Assembly: GCF_900104775.1 (NCBI RefSeq)
Contig: NZ_FNSA01000003.1
Location: 1,798,001-1,862,000 of the forward strand
Length of the DNA: 64,000 bases
Reading direction: 5' to 3'
DNA from: Tsukamurella tyrosinosolvens
GTDB lineage: Bacteria; Actinomycetota; Actinomycetes; Mycobacteriales; Mycobacteriaceae
Position 1 is the first letter of the stretch, and the number at the start of each line of letters is the position of its first letter. The notes beneath the pieces are model-generated. The model did no database searches. It had not been told where the DNA came from and saw only the letters and a program-made list of their open reading frames with translations. Below are positions 18,038 to 26,536 of this stretch, piece by piece. Both the position numbers and the translations under genes were made by a program.

Positions 18038-19180
18038 GTGACCACCCGCGTCCTCATCCTCGGCAGCACCGGCTCCATCGGCACCCAGGCGCTGGAGGTG
18101 ATCGCCGAGAACCCCGACCGGTTCGAGGTGGTCGGCCTCGGCGCCGGCGGCGGCAACCCCGAGCTTCTCGCGCAGCAGGCCCGCGCGGCGGGCCTCGACG
18201 GTGCGCGGATCGGCATCGCGGACCCGACCCGCGCCGTCGGCTTCGACGGTGCGCTGACCGGCCCGGACGCCATGACCCGCCTCGTCGAGACCGTCGAGGC
18301 CGACGTCGTGCTCAACGGCGTCGTCGGCAGCCTCGGCCTCGGCCCGACCCTCGCCGCGCTCGACAGCGGCGCCCGGCTCGCCCTCGCCAACAAGGAGTCC
18401 CTGGTCGCGGGCGGATCGCTCGTCCTGAAGCGGGCCGCGGAGGGGCAGATCGTGCCCGTCGACTCCGAGCACTCCGCCATCGCACAGTGCCTCCGCGGCG
18501 GCACCGCGGCCGAAGTCGACCGGCTGATCCTCACCGCCTCCGGCGGCCCCTTCTTCGGCCGCACCCGCGCCGAGCTCGCCGACGTCACCCCCGAGCAGGC
18601 CGGCAAGCACCCGACCTGGTCGATGGGGCCGATGATCACGCTCAACTCCGCGACGCTGGTGAACAAGGCCCTCGAGGTGATCGAGGCGCACCTGCTGTTC
18701 GGCGTGCCCTACGACCGCATCGACGTCACGGTCCACCGGCAGTCCGTCGTGCACTCGATGGTCACCTTCGTCGACGGCGCCACCATCGCCAAGGCCTCGC
18801 CGCCGTCCATGAAGCTGCCCATCGCGCTGGCCCTCGGCTGGCCGGACCGGGTCCTGGGCGCCTCCGCGGCCTGCGACTTCACGCAGGCGCACACCTGGAC
18901 GTTCGCGCCCGTCGACGACGACGCCTTCCCGGCGATCGCCGTCGCCCGCGACGCGGGCACGCGCGGCGGCTCGTTGACCGCGGTGTTCAACGCCGCGAAC
19001 GAAGTGGTCGCGCAGGCCTTCCTCGACGGCCGCACGTCCTTCCTCGCCATCGTCGACACGGTCGCGCGGGTCGTCGCCGACGGTGCGCAGTGGCAGGCCG
19101 AGCCGCGCGACGTCGCGGACGTGCTGGCCGCGGAGGAGTGGGCCCGCCGCCGGGCGTCCGAGCTGGTCGGGCTGGTCTGA
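18038..19180 (+). CDS. dxr: 1-deoxy-D-xylulose 5-phosphate reductoisomerase
   Basis: This 380-residue enzyme makes 2-C-methyl-D-erythritol 4-phosphate with NADPH, the committed step of the non-mevalonate isoprenoid pathway. It shows the nucleotide motif LGSTGSIG (8-15), [25 protein letters not shown] with the metal ligands, ASGGPFFG, and [23 protein letters not shown] 18038 is the start. It is grouped with rip1 and ispG as in Mycobacterium. Confidence 0.97.
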   Translation: MTTRVLILGSTGSIGTQALEVIAENPDRFEVVGLGAGGGNPELLAQQARAAGLDGARIGIADPTRAVGFDGALTGPDAMTRLVETVEADVVLNGVVGSLGLGPTLAALDSGARLALANKESLVAGGSLVLKRAAEGQIVPVDSEHSAIAQCLRGGTAAEVDRLILTASGGPFFGRTRAELADVTPEQAGKHPTWSMGPMITLNSATLVNKALEVIEAHLLFGVPYDRIDVTVHRQSVVHSMVTFVDGATIAKASPPSMKLPIALALGWPDRVLGASAACDFTQAHTWTFAPVDDDAFPAIAVARDAGTRGGSLTAVFNAANEVVAQAFLDGRTSFLAIVDTVARVVADGAQWQAEPRDVADVLAAEEWARRRASELVGLV

Positions 19181-19260
19181 TCCGACCGGTATTAGGACCC
19201 ATGACTGGGGGACGGCTCTGACGATCCGGCGCGGCCGACAGTCCCGGTATCCTGGTCGCT

Positions 19261-20496
19261 ATGAGCTACGCACTGGGGATCGCGGCGTTCGCGCTGTGCA
19301 TCCTGGCGTCGATCGCCTGGCACGAGTGCGGGCACATGTGGGCGGCGCAGGCCACCGGCATGAAGGTCCGGCGCTACTTCATCGGCTTCGGGCCCACCGT
19401 CTGGTCGACCCGCCGCCCGAAGGGGCCGGACGGGATCGAGTACGGGCTGAAGGCGCTGCCTCTCGGCGGCTTCTGCGACATCGCCGGGATGACCCTGCTG
19501 GACGAGCTGAAGACGCCGGTCGAGCAGGAGAAGGCGATGTACAAGCAGGCCGCGTGGAAGCGGCTGTTCGTGCTGTTCGCCGGCCCGGGCATGAACTTCA
19601 TCCTCGGCGCCCTGCTGATCTACGGCGTCGCCGTCACCGCGGGCCTGCCGTCGACCACCGCGACGCCGCGCGCGGCGGTCGCCGCCACCGGCTGCGTCGC
19701 CGACGCCACCACCAAGCCCACCAAGGAGCAGCCCAGCCGCCCGGTGGGCGAGTGCCGCCCGAGCCCCGCGGCCCAGGCGGGCCTGGTGCGGGGCGACGTC
19801 ATCGCCTCGGTCAACGGCACCGCCGTCGATGCCGACACCGTCTTCGACGCGCTGCAGAACTCGACGGGCGCGATCTCCCTCGGCATCGAGCGCGACGGCC
19901 AGACGCGCACCGTCGTCATCGACCCGGTGACCAGCAAGAAGTGGCGTCCGTCGGCCGACGGGAAGGAGCTCGTCGAGGTCTCCGGCCCGACCATCGGCAT
20001 CAGCGTCGGGACGCTCGGCGTGACCGAGCACTACAACCCGATCACCGCGATCGGCGGCACCGCGGCGTTCACGCTGGACCTGGGTCACAAGACCATCGTC
20101 GCGATCGGTCAGCTGCCGCAGAAGATCCCCGCCCTCGTCGACGCGATCAAGGGGGAGGAGCGCGGCCTCGACACCCCGCAGTCCCTCGTCGGCGCGTCGA
20201 TGATCGGCGGCGAGGTCGCCGAGCGCGACATGTGGAGCGTCTTCTTCCTGCTCCTCGCCGGCCTCAACCTCATGCTGGGCCTGATCAACCTGCTGCCGGT
20301 GCCGCCGTTCGACGGCGGTCACATGGCGGTGGTGATCTTCGAGAAGCTCCGCGACCTGGTCACCGGCCGCAAGGGTGGCCCCGTCGACTACATGAAGCTC
20401 GCGCCGTTGACGTACGTCGTCCTGGCGCTCGCGGGCGGGTACATGCTGCTCGTCCTCACAGCCGACATCGTCAATCCGATCAAGCTCTTCAACTGA
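19261..20496 (+). CDS. rip1: Site-2 intramembrane zinc metalloprotease (RseP/Rip1)
   Basis: This 411-residue membrane protease cleaves anti-sigma factors and other membrane proteins within the bilayer. The zinc motif HECGH is at residues 21-25 in the first helix, and the third ligand lies in NLLPVPPFDGGH about residue 345-356. One PDZ domain sits between, with RPSPAAQAGL-type sequence and GDVIASVNG around residues 165-190. In Mycobacterium the orthologue between dxr and ispG controls several sigma-factor pathways and virulence lipids. ATG 19261 is 80 bases after dxr. Confidence 0.95.
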   Translation: MSYALGIAAFALCILASIAWHECGHMWAAQATGMKVRRYFIGFGPTVWSTRRPKGPDGIEYGLKALPLGGFCDIAGMTLLDELKTPVEQEKAMYKQAAWKRLFVLFAGPGMNFILGALLIYGVAVTAGLPSTTATPRAAVAATGCVADATTKPTKEQPSRPVGECRPSPAAQAGLVRGDVIASVNGTAVDADTVFDALQNSTGAISLGIERDGQTRTVVIDPVTSKKWRPSADGKELVEVSGPTIGISVGTLGVTEHYNPITAIGGTAAFTLDLGHKTIVAIGQLPQKIPALVDAIKGEERGLDTPQSLVGASMIGGEVAERDMWSVFFLLLAGLNLMLGLINLLPVPPFDGGHMAVVIFEKLRDLVTGRKGGPVDYMKLAPLTYVVLALAGGYMLLVLTADIVNPIKLFN

Positions 20497-20512
20497 ACTG
20501 GAGTAGCAGGAA

Positions 20513-21661
20513 ATGTCCGTAGGTTTGGGAATGCCGGCAGCCCCGGCCCCGACGCTCGCACCCCGTCGCAAGACCCGTCAGCTCAACGTGGGCGGCGTCG
20601 GCGTCGGCAGCGACAGCCCCATCTCGGTGCAGTCCATGTGCACCACCAAGACGCACGACGTGAACGCCACGCTGCAGCAGATCGCCGAGCTCACGGCGTC
20701 CGGCTGCGACATGGTGCGGGTCGCCTGCCCCCGGCAGGAGGACGCCGACGCGCTGCCGATCATCGCCAAGAAGGCGAACATCCCGGTCATCGCCGACATC
20801 CACTTCCAGCCCAAGTACATCTTCGCCGCGATCGACGCGGGCTGCGCCGCGGTGCGCGTGAACCCCGGCAACATCAAGGAGTTCGACGGCCGCGTGGGCG
20901 AGGTCGCGAAGGCGGCCGGCGCCGCGGGGATCCCGATCCGCATCGGCGTCAACGCCGGCAGCCTCGACAAGCGGCTCATGGAGAAGTACGGCAAGGCCAC
21001 CCCCGAGGCGCTGGTCGAGTCCGCGCTGTGGGAGGCGAGCCTGTTCGAGGAGCACGGCTTCGGCGACATCAAGATCTCGGTCAAGCACAACGACCCCGTG
21101 ATCATGGTGGAGGCCTACCGGCAGCTCGCCGCGCAGTGCGACTACCCGCTGCACCTCGGCGTGACCGAGGCGGGCCCGTCGTTCCAGGGCACCATCAAGA
21201 GCGCCGTGGCCTTCGGCTCCCTGCTCTCCGACGGCATCGGCGACACGATCCGCGTCTCCCTCTCGGCCCCGCCGGCGGAGGAGATCAAGGTGGGCGACGC
21301 GATCCTGCAGTCGCTGAACCTGCGGCCCCGCAAGCTGGAGATCGTCTCCTGCCCGTCGTGCGGCCGCGCACAGGTCGACGTCTACAAGCTGGCGAACGAG
21401 GTCACCGCCGGCCTCGAGGGCATGGAGGTGCCGCTGCGCGTCGCCGTCATGGGGTGCGTCGTCAACGGCCCCGGCGAGGCGCGCGAGGCCGACCTCGGCG
21501 TGGCCTCCGGCAACGGCAAGGGGCAGATCTTCGTCAAGGGTGAGGTCATCAAGACGGTGCCCGAGTCCAAGATCGTCGAGACGCTGATCGAGGAAGCCCT
21601 GCGCATCGCGGAGGAGTCGGGGGATAGTGAGAGCGGAACACCGGTCGTCACGGTGTCGTAG
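20513..21661 (+). CDS. ispG: 4-hydroxy-3-methylbut-2-enyl diphosphate synthase
   Basis: This 382-residue 4Fe-4S enzyme converts methylerythritol cyclodiphosphate to HMBPP in the isoprenoid pathway started by dxr. It shows [30 protein letters not shown] and the cluster cysteines in [11 protein letters not shown] (about 281 and 284) and [15 protein letters not shown] (about 316). AGCAGGAA lies upstream of ATG 20513. It starts 16 bases after rip1, implying a shared transcript. Confidence 0.97.
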   Translation: MSVGLGMPAAPAPTLAPRRKTRQLNVGGVGVGSDSPISVQSMCTTKTHDVNATLQQIAELTASGCDMVRVACPRQEDADALPIIAKKANIPVIADIHFQPKYIFAAIDAGCAAVRVNPGNIKEFDGRVGEVAKAAGAAGIPIRIGVNAGSLDKRLMEKYGKATPEALVESALWEASLFEEHGFGDIKISVKHNDPVIMVEAYRQLAAQCDYPLHLGVTEAGPSFQGTIKSAVAFGSLLSDGIGDTIRVSLSAPPAEEIKVGDAILQSLNLRPRKLEIVSCPSCGRAQVDVYKLANEVTAGLEGMEVPLRVAVMGCVVNGPGEAREADLGVASGNGKGQIFVKGEVIKTVPESKIVETLIEEALRIAEESGDSESGTPVVTVS

Positions 21662-21665
21662 GTCG

Positions 21666-21689
21666 CGGCCCGCCGCTGCGTGCGGGCCG
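21666..21689 (+). terminator. Candidate hairpin after ispG
   Basis: CGGCCCG (21666-21672) pairs with CGGGCCG (21683-21689) across a 10-base loop, five bases after the ispG stop. There is no T-run and the GNAT gene follows closely, so it may attenuate rather than stop transcription. Confidence 0.35.
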
Positions 21690-21711
21690 TGTCAGTGGTG
21701 AGGAGCCGCCG

Positions 21712-22545
21712 GTGCTGAGGATGCTGCACGAACGGCCGGTCCCGTCGCGGGACCTGCCGAGGGTGCTGTCCGTCCTCGACGGCGATCCCGTGGCCGCGTG
21801 CATGGTCGCCGGCCGTGTGCAGGAGTGCGGCACCGAGCCCGGCCGCCTCGGCGGCGAACTGTGGACCCACCGCGACGTGGGGAGCTCGCTGTGCTTCGCC
21901 GGAGCGAACCTCATGCCGCTGCGCGGCGACCTGGAGGACATGCGCTACTTCGCGGGCCGGGCGGGCCGCGGGCACCGCGCAGCCGCGTCGGTCGTGGGGC
22001 GCGCCGAGATGGTGCTGCCCCTGTGGGAGGGCCTCGAGAGCGCGTGGGGCCCGGCGCGCGAGGTCCGCCCCGAGCAGCCGTTGATGACGATGCCCGAGCC
22101 GTCCCGCTTCGCGCACGCCGGCGTCCGGCCCGCCCGCCTCGCCGAACTCGACCGCTACCTCGACGCCGCGATCGCGATGTTCACGGCCGAGGTCGGCGTC
22201 GACCCGCGGGGCGCCGACGGGGGGCGCGCGTACCGGCGCCGGGTGGCCAACACCATCCTCGCGGGGCGCGCGTACGTCCTGTTCGACGGTGCCGAGGTCG
22301 CCTTCAAGGCCGAGGTCGGAGCGGTCTCGCGGACCGTCGGGCAGATCCAGGGCGTGTGGGTGCGGCCGGACCTGCGCGGGCAGGGGCTCGGCGGCGCGGG
22401 TACCGCCGCGGTCGCCGATGCGGTTCTCCGCTCGGGCCGGCTGCCCAGCCTGTACGTCAACAGCTTCAACGTCGCGGCCCGGCGCGCGTACGAGCGCGTC
22501 GGCTTCCGCCAGGTGGCGACCTTCGCCACCGTCCTCCTCGCCTGA
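21712..22545 (+). CDS. GNAT N-acetyltransferase with N-terminal DUF4081
   Basis: This 277-residue protein has an N-terminal DUF4081 domain (about residues 1-120) and a C-terminal GNAT fold. The acetyl-CoA motif A is VWVRPDLRGQGLGGAGTAAV and motif B is LYVNSFNVAARRAYERVGF. The Mycobacterium orthologue sits in the same place after ispG. The acceptor substrate is unknown. GTG 21712 begins 50 bases after ispG. Confidence 0.85.
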   Translation: MLRMLHERPVPSRDLPRVLSVLDGDPVAACMVAGRVQECGTEPGRLGGELWTHRDVGSSLCFAGANLMPLRGDLEDMRYFAGRAGRGHRAAASVVGRAEMVLPLWEGLESAWGPAREVRPEQPLMTMPEPSRFAHAGVRPARLAELDRYLDAAIAMFTAEVGVDPRGADGGRAYRRRVANTILAGRAYVLFDGAEVAFKAEVGAVSRTVGQIQGVWVRPDLRGQGLGGAGTAAVADAVLRSGRLPSLYVNSFNVAARRAYERVGFRQVATFATVLLA

Positions 22546-22563
22546 TCGCTCGCGACGCGCGCG

Positions 22564-22878
22564 TCAGATGAACAGCGCGATCCCCATGCCGCCGAAGGCC
22601 AGCGCGATCGCGACGACGTAGACGATGAGCAGCCGGCGATACCGGCGCGGCGCGTCCTCCTCGGCGTACGAGTTGCTGAGCACGCCGACCAGCACCGTCA
22701 GCATCAGGGCCGCGGAACCGAACAGCGTCACCACGATCACCCAGTCGGTCGCGCTCTCGACGGGAGCCTTGCCGTCGTCGCGAATCGCCCACTGGGCGAG
22801 GAAGTTCAACAGGAAACCCAGGATGATGCCGAGGGACGTCACCATCGGTTGGCGCGCCTCGCGGATCTGATCGCTCAT
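22564..22878 (-). CDS. Small three-helix membrane protein
   Basis: I do not recognise this 104-residue protein. It has three predicted transmembrane helices (about residues 14-31, 45-66 and 82-103) and a short basic loop RRYRRLL before the last one. GC-biased third positions and an AGGAGCGT-type ribosome site on the minus strand before ATG 22878 support it as real. It diverges from the deiminase gene and may share the operator between them. Confidence 0.65.
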   Translation of the reverse strand: MSDQIREARQPMVTSLGIILGFLLNFLAQWAIRDDGKAPVESATDWVIVVTLFGSAALMLTVLVGVLSNSYAEEDAPRRYRRLLIVYVVAIALAFGGMGIALFI

Positions 22879-22921
22879 GCTTCACGCTCCTTCGTCTGGC
22901 GGTAACACTAGCGGCCGCGGT

Positions 22922-22950
22922 TTGACTGAAAATTCAGTCAGGACTACTGT
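22922..22950 (+). promoter_or_regulatory. Promoter with overlapping palindromic operator
   Basis: TTGACT (22922-22927) and TACTGT (22945-22950) are 17 bases apart, a good -35/-10 pair for the deiminase gene. The palindrome TGACTGAA-aa-TTCAGTCA (22923-22940) covers the -35 and most of the spacer, the classic layout for a TetR-type repressor site. The TetR gene at 24227 is the obvious candidate, but this is inference. Confidence 0.62.
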
Positions 22951-23013
22951 TCGAACCGCGGCAGGGGTCCGAACCGGGCTGACCGCCGCGCACCGAGAAG
23001 AGGAACACCCACC

Positions 23014-24120
23014 ATGCGACGCCGCACTTTCCTTCAGACCTCCATCGCCGCGCTCGGCGGCCTGCTCCTGGCCGGATGCGCCGACGACGCCGCGGGAGAG
23101 GCGCCGTCCCGCGACGGCGGCCCCTGGCTGATGCCGGAGGAGGGGACTCCGCACGCCCGCACCTGGTTGGCCTTCGGTGCGAGCGATCGCATCTGGGGCG
23201 CCGACCTGGTGCCGACGGTGCAGCGTGACCTGGCGCTGATCGCGACCACGATCGCGCGGTTCGAACCGGTCTCGATGCTCGTGCCGCCGGCCCAGATGGC
23301 GCTCGCGCAGCGGCTGGTGAGCGGGTCCCGCGTCGAGCTCGTGGCCTGCGAGCTGGACGACCTGTGGATCCGCGACACCGGGCCGACGTTCGTGAAGAAC
23401 GGACCGACGAAGGCGGGGGTCGACTTCAACTTCAACGGCTGGGGCTCCAAGCAGCGCCACCGGCGCGACCGGGAGGTCGCGCGGTTCGTGGCCGGCCGGG
23501 CCGGTGCGCCCGCGCTGCGCACCGATCTGGTGCTCGAGGGCGGCGCACTCGAGGTCGACGGCGAGGGTACCGCGATCATCACCGAGAGCTGCGTGCTCAA
23601 CGACAACCGCAATCGCGGCTGGACGAAGGCCGAGGTGGAGGACGAGCTGCGTGAGCTGCTCGGAATCCGGAAGGTCATCTGGCTGCCCGGGATCGCGGGA
23701 GAGGACATCACCGACGGGCACACCGACTTCTACGCGCGGTTCGCGCGCCCCGGCGTCGTGGTCGCCGGCCTCGAGACCGACCGGGAGTCGTTCGACTACG
23801 ACGTGACCCGCAAGCATCTCGAGATCCTGCGCGCGGCGACGGACGTGCACGGCAATCGGCTGCGCGTCGAGGTGATGGAGAGCCCGTCGTCGGTGCGCGA
23901 GGAGTTCGCGAGCGACGACTTCGCGGGCGGGTACATCAACTTCTACGTGTGCAACGGCGCCGTCATCGGTCCTGAGTTCGGCGCCGCCGACACCGACGCC
24001 GCGGCCCGCGCGACGATGCAGCGCCTGTTCCCCGACCGGCGGATCGTCCAGATCAACATCGACGGGATCGCGGCGGGCGGTGGCGGTATCCATTGCACGA
24101 CGCAGCAGGAGCCCGCGTGA
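23014..24120 (+). CDS. Tat-exported lipoprotein, agmatine/peptidylarginine deiminase family
   Basis: This 368-residue protein of the agmatine deiminase/PAD-porph family hydrolyses guanidino groups to ureido groups and ammonia. The catalytic motifs are present: DLWIRDTGPTFV, GEDITDGHTDFYA with the His, and GGGGIHCTTQQ with the nucleophile Cys361. The N-terminus MRRRTFLQTS is a twin-arginine signal and LLLAGC is a lipobox (Cys22), so the enzyme should be anchored outside the membrane, unlike cytosolic agmatine deiminases. It could act on agmatine, free arginine derivatives or protein arginines. It is transcribed from a promoter overlapped by a palindrome, with a TetR gene downstream. Confidence 0.85.
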   Translation: MRRRTFLQTSIAALGGLLLAGCADDAAGEAPSRDGGPWLMPEEGTPHARTWLAFGASDRIWGADLVPTVQRDLALIATTIARFEPVSMLVPPAQMALAQRLVSGSRVELVACELDDLWIRDTGPTFVKNGPTKAGVDFNFNGWGSKQRHRRDREVARFVAGRAGAPALRTDLVLEGGALEVDGEGTAIITESCVLNDNRNRGWTKAEVEDELRELLGIRKVIWLPGIAGEDITDGHTDFYARFARPGVVVAGLETDRESFDYDVTRKHLEILRAATDVHGNRLRVEVMESPSSVREEFASDDFAGGYINFYVCNGAVIGPEFGAADTDAAARATMQRLFPDRRIVQINIDGIAAGGGGIHCTTQQEPA

Positions 24121-24133
24121 CGCTGCGTCCTCT

Positions 24134-24193
24134 GTCGTGCCGGGCCGCGTCGTGCCGGCCGGGGTCGTGCCCGGCACCGTCGTGCCCGACGGG
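24134..24193. repeat. Four 15-bp direct repeats upstream of a TetR gene
   Basis: GTCGTGCC occurs at 24134, 24149, 24164 and 24179, exactly 15 bases apart, each followed by a GC-rich variable heptamer. The array fills most of the 106-base gap between the deiminase and the TetR gene and ends 33 bases before the start codon. TACTGT at 24213-24218, the same -10-like hexamer as in the deiminase promoter, follows it. It may be an iterated binding site. Confidence 0.6.
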
Positions 24194-24226
24194 AGGCGCG
24201 GCGGCCCTCCGATACTGTGAGGCACC

Positions 24227-24790
24227 ATGACCGACCGCCGCACCCAGATCATGCAGGCCGCGGTCCGGGTCATCGCGCGCGACGGCGTCCGCGGTCTGCG
24301 GGTGGAGAAGCTCGCCGCGGAGGCCGGCGTCTCCACCGCGCTGATCTACTACCACTTCCACGATCGCGACGGGATCGTGCACGCGGCGCTCGAGCAGATC
24401 AACCGCACCGCGGAGGCCTACACGGAACCGCGATCGGACGCCGCGGGCCCCCGCGAGCGGCTCGAGTCGATGTTGCTCGACGAGCTCCAGGACGGCGACG
24501 AGGTGCGGACCACCAGCATCGCCTGGGGCGAGCTCCGTGCGAGCGCCGTCTTCGAGCCGGTGCTGCGGGAGGATCTACGGGCGGCCACCGACGCCTGGGA
24601 CCGCGATGTCGCGTCGCTCATCGGGGACGTTCCGGAAGCCGCCGGTAGGGATGCCGAGGCCATCGCGACGCGGCTCACCGCGCTGGTCGAGGGGCTGAGC
24701 GAGCGGTGGCACAGCGGCTCGCTGGAACTGGACCGGGCCCGCGCGCTGGTGATCGGTGCCGTGGCGGCGGAGCTGCCGCCGGCGCGGTGA
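24227..24790 (+). CDS. TetR family transcriptional regulator
   Basis: This 187-residue TetR repressor has an N-terminal HTH domain (residues about 5-50). LRVEKLAAEAGVSTALIYYHF is the recognition region and DRDGIVHAALEQI closes it. The ligand-binding part is helical and unassigned. ATG 24227 is preceded by GTGAGGC. It lies 106 bases after the deiminase. The palindrome at 22923-22940 in the deiminase promoter is a plausible target and the 15-bp repeats a plausible autoregulatory site; neither link is shown by the sequence. Confidence 0.85.
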   Translation: MTDRRTQIMQAAVRVIARDGVRGLRVEKLAAEAGVSTALIYYHFHDRDGIVHAALEQINRTAEAYTEPRSDAAGPRERLESMLLDELQDGDEVRTTSIAWGELRASAVFEPVLREDLRAATDAWDRDVASLIGDVPEAAGRDAEAIATRLTALVEGLSERWHSGSLELDRARALVIGAVAAELPPAR

Positions 24791-24836
24791 CCCGCTCGGT
24801 GACCCGCGCGTCCCGATCCGCGGTTACTCTTCGTGC

Positions 24837-25313
24837 GTGAACGCATGGGGGTACGCGGCGGTCGTCGCGCTGATGGTGATCGGCCTGCTGGGGATCGTCG
24901 TTCCGGTCCTGCCGGGCTCGTCCCTGGTGGCGCTCGGCATCCTGATCTGGGCGATCTTCACGGGCGGTAGCGCCTGGTGGGTGTTCGCCGCCGCGCTGGC
25001 GGTGATGGTGCTCGCGTGGGGCGTGAAGTACCTCGTCGGCGGCCGCACGATGGCCAGGGCCGGGGTGGGGAAGTGGTCCCTGGTGGCGGGCGGCGTCGCC
25101 GGGATCATCGGTTTCTTCGTGATCCCCGTCGTGGGCCTGGTGATCGGCTTCATCGGCGGCACCTTCGCCGCAGAGGCGATCAGGCTGGGGGACGCCAAGG
25201 CCGGCTGGCAGGCCGCGCTCGCCGCCACCAAGGCCGCAGGCCTGCTCATCCTCATCGAACTGGCCGGCGCGCTCGGCGCGATCGCCATCTGGCTCGCGGC
25301 GGTCCTGACCTAG
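24837..25313 (+). CDS. DUF456 membrane protein
   Basis: This 158-residue protein has about four hydrophobic segments and the DUF456 pattern: VVALMVIGLLGIVVPVLPGS at the start, a central VGGRTMARAGVGKWS loop, and GLVIGFIGGTFAAEAIRLGD. The glycine-rich helices resemble glycine-zipper proteins. The function is unknown. GTG 24837 is chosen because upstream in-frame sequence overlaps the TetR gene. Its stop overlaps the stop of the convergent channel gene by four bases. Confidence 0.78.
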   Translation: MNAWGYAAVVALMVIGLLGIVVPVLPGSSLVALGILIWAIFTGGSAWWVFAAALAVMVLAWGVKYLVGGRTMARAGVGKWSLVAGGVAGIIGFFVIPVVGLVIGFIGGTFAAEAIRLGDAKAGWQAALAATKAAGLLILIELAGALGAIAIWLAAVLT

Positions 25314-25681
25314 CGGTCCTCGTCCCGGGCGCGCTTCTCGGTCAGCCGCGTCACCCGGTCCGTGTTGTTCTGCACGATCGACCGCGCGAGCGAGCCGCCG
25401 ACGGTGACGAACAGGCCGACCACGAGGATCGCGTAGACCAGGGTGAAGATCTTCGAGATCGTCAGGGTCGGGCTCAGCGCCCCGCCGCCCATGGGCAGGC
25501 CCACCGAGACCGCGTAGAACAGCGAATCGATCACCGACCACTTCTCGGTCAGGGTGTAGAAGACCGTCGCCGCGGTGACGATGACGACGAGGCTCAGCAT
25601 CGCGGCGCGCATCGCCGGTTCCCGCCAGCTGGTGCGGATCGCGCCCGCGAGTCTCTTGAACATCAGCGTCAGCCCCAACAC
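25310..25681 (-). CDS. Two-helix ion-channel-like protein with non-canonical filter
   Basis: This 123-residue protein has the layout of a bacterial two-helix potassium channel: helix 1 at about residues 26-44, a pore region EKWSVIDSLFYAVSVG, then SPTLTISKIFTLVYAILVVG as helix 2, and a basic cytoplasmic tail. Where potassium channels have TVGYGD, this protein reads SVGLPMGGG, so potassium selectivity is doubtful. ATG 25681 or ATG 25663 could be the start. The tail end overlaps DUF456 by four bases in convergent orientation. Confidence 0.7.
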   Translation of the reverse strand: MLGLTLMFKRLAGAIRTSWREPAMRAAMLSLVVIVTAATVFYTLTEKWSVIDSLFYAVSVGLPMGGGALSPTLTISKIFTLVYAILVVGLFVTVGGSLARSIVQNNTDRVTRLTEKRARDEDR

Positions 25682-25720
25682 CGCCCCAGCCTATCGGCGC
25701 CGCCGCGTAGGGTTGCCGCC

Positions 25721-26452
25721 ATGCGATCCGCGGTGTCAGCACTGTTCGACCTCACCGGGCGAACGGCGCTGGTCACCGGCGCGAGCTCGGGGATCGGGGC
25801 GGCGATCGCGGAGGCGCTCGATGGTGCCGGCGCGCGCGTGCTCCGGGCGGGGCGCGACCGCGACCGGCTCGGGCCCGACGGGATCAGCGCCGACCTCACC
25901 GACGGCGCCGGCGAACTCATCGAGCAGGCCGACGCCCGGGCCGACGCCGTCGACATCCTCGTCAACTGCGCCGGCAGCAACCCGCGGCCCCCGCTCGGCG
26001 ACATCGACGAGGCGCTCTACCGCGCGATCCTCGCGGTCAACCTCGACGCTCCGTTCCAGCTCGGCCAGCACTACGGGCCGCGGATGGCCGCGCGCGGCTG
26101 GGGCCGGATCATCAACGTCGCTTCGACGCAGGCGCACCGCGCGTTCGGCAACAGCGGTGCTTACGGCGTCGCGAAGGCGGGCATCGCCGGGCTCACCCGC
26201 TCCCAGTCGGAGGCGTGGGCGCCGTCGGGAGTCACCGCGAACTCGCTGACGCCGGGCCTGGTCGCGACGCCGATGACCACCGCCGTCCTCGCGGATCCCG
26301 AACGCGCCGACTACTTCCGGCGCCGCGCGCACACGGGGACGCTCGGCGCGCCGTCGGACTTCGCGGCCGCGGCCGTCTTCCTCGCCGGGCCCGGATCGGC
26401 CTTCGTCACCGGGCAGAACCTGTGCGTCGACGGCGGCCTGTCCGTGACGTGA
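25721..26452 (+). CDS. Short-chain dehydrogenase/reductase
   Basis: This 243-residue SDR has the cofactor motif GASSGIG (20-26), the NCAG motif in ILVNCAGSN, and the catalytic Ser135, Tyr148 and Lys152 in NVAS and YGVAK. The C-terminus LCVDGGLSVT is typical of FabG-like or gluconate-5-dehydrogenase-like members. Arg43 after the second strand suggests NADPH preference. Substrate unknown. ATG 25721 is the first start after the divergent channel gene, 39 bases away. Confidence 0.88.
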   Translation: MRSAVSALFDLTGRTALVTGASSGIGAAIAEALDGAGARVLRAGRDRDRLGPDGISADLTDGAGELIEQADARADAVDILVNCAGSNPRPPLGDIDEALYRAILAVNLDAPFQLGQHYGPRMAARGWGRIINVASTQAHRAFGNSGAYGVAKAGIAGLTRSQSEAWAPSGVTANSLTPGLVATPMTTAVLADPERADYFRRRAHTGTLGAPSDFAAAAVFLAGPGSAFVTGQNLCVDGGLSVT

Positions 26453-26471
26453 GGCGGGTCGGTCGTGAACG

Positions 26472-26527
26472 CGGCCGATTTCTCCGTCAGGAGGCCGATA
26501 GGGCCCTCGTGAACCGGAAATCGGCCG
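26472..26527. terminator. Long-loop inverted repeat between convergent genes
   Basis: CGGCCGATTTC (26472-26482) is the inverse of GAAATCGGCCG (26517-26527), separated by 34 bases. It sits between the SDR stop and the thiolase stop. It could end transcription in both directions, although the loop is longer than in standard intrinsic terminators. Confidence 0.4.
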
Positions 26528-26536
26528 GATTCGCGA

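Noticed and set aside
22950-22980. tRNA-like GTTCGAAC sequence
   Set aside because: No acceptor or anticodon stems can be folded around it; it is part of the deiminase promoter region.
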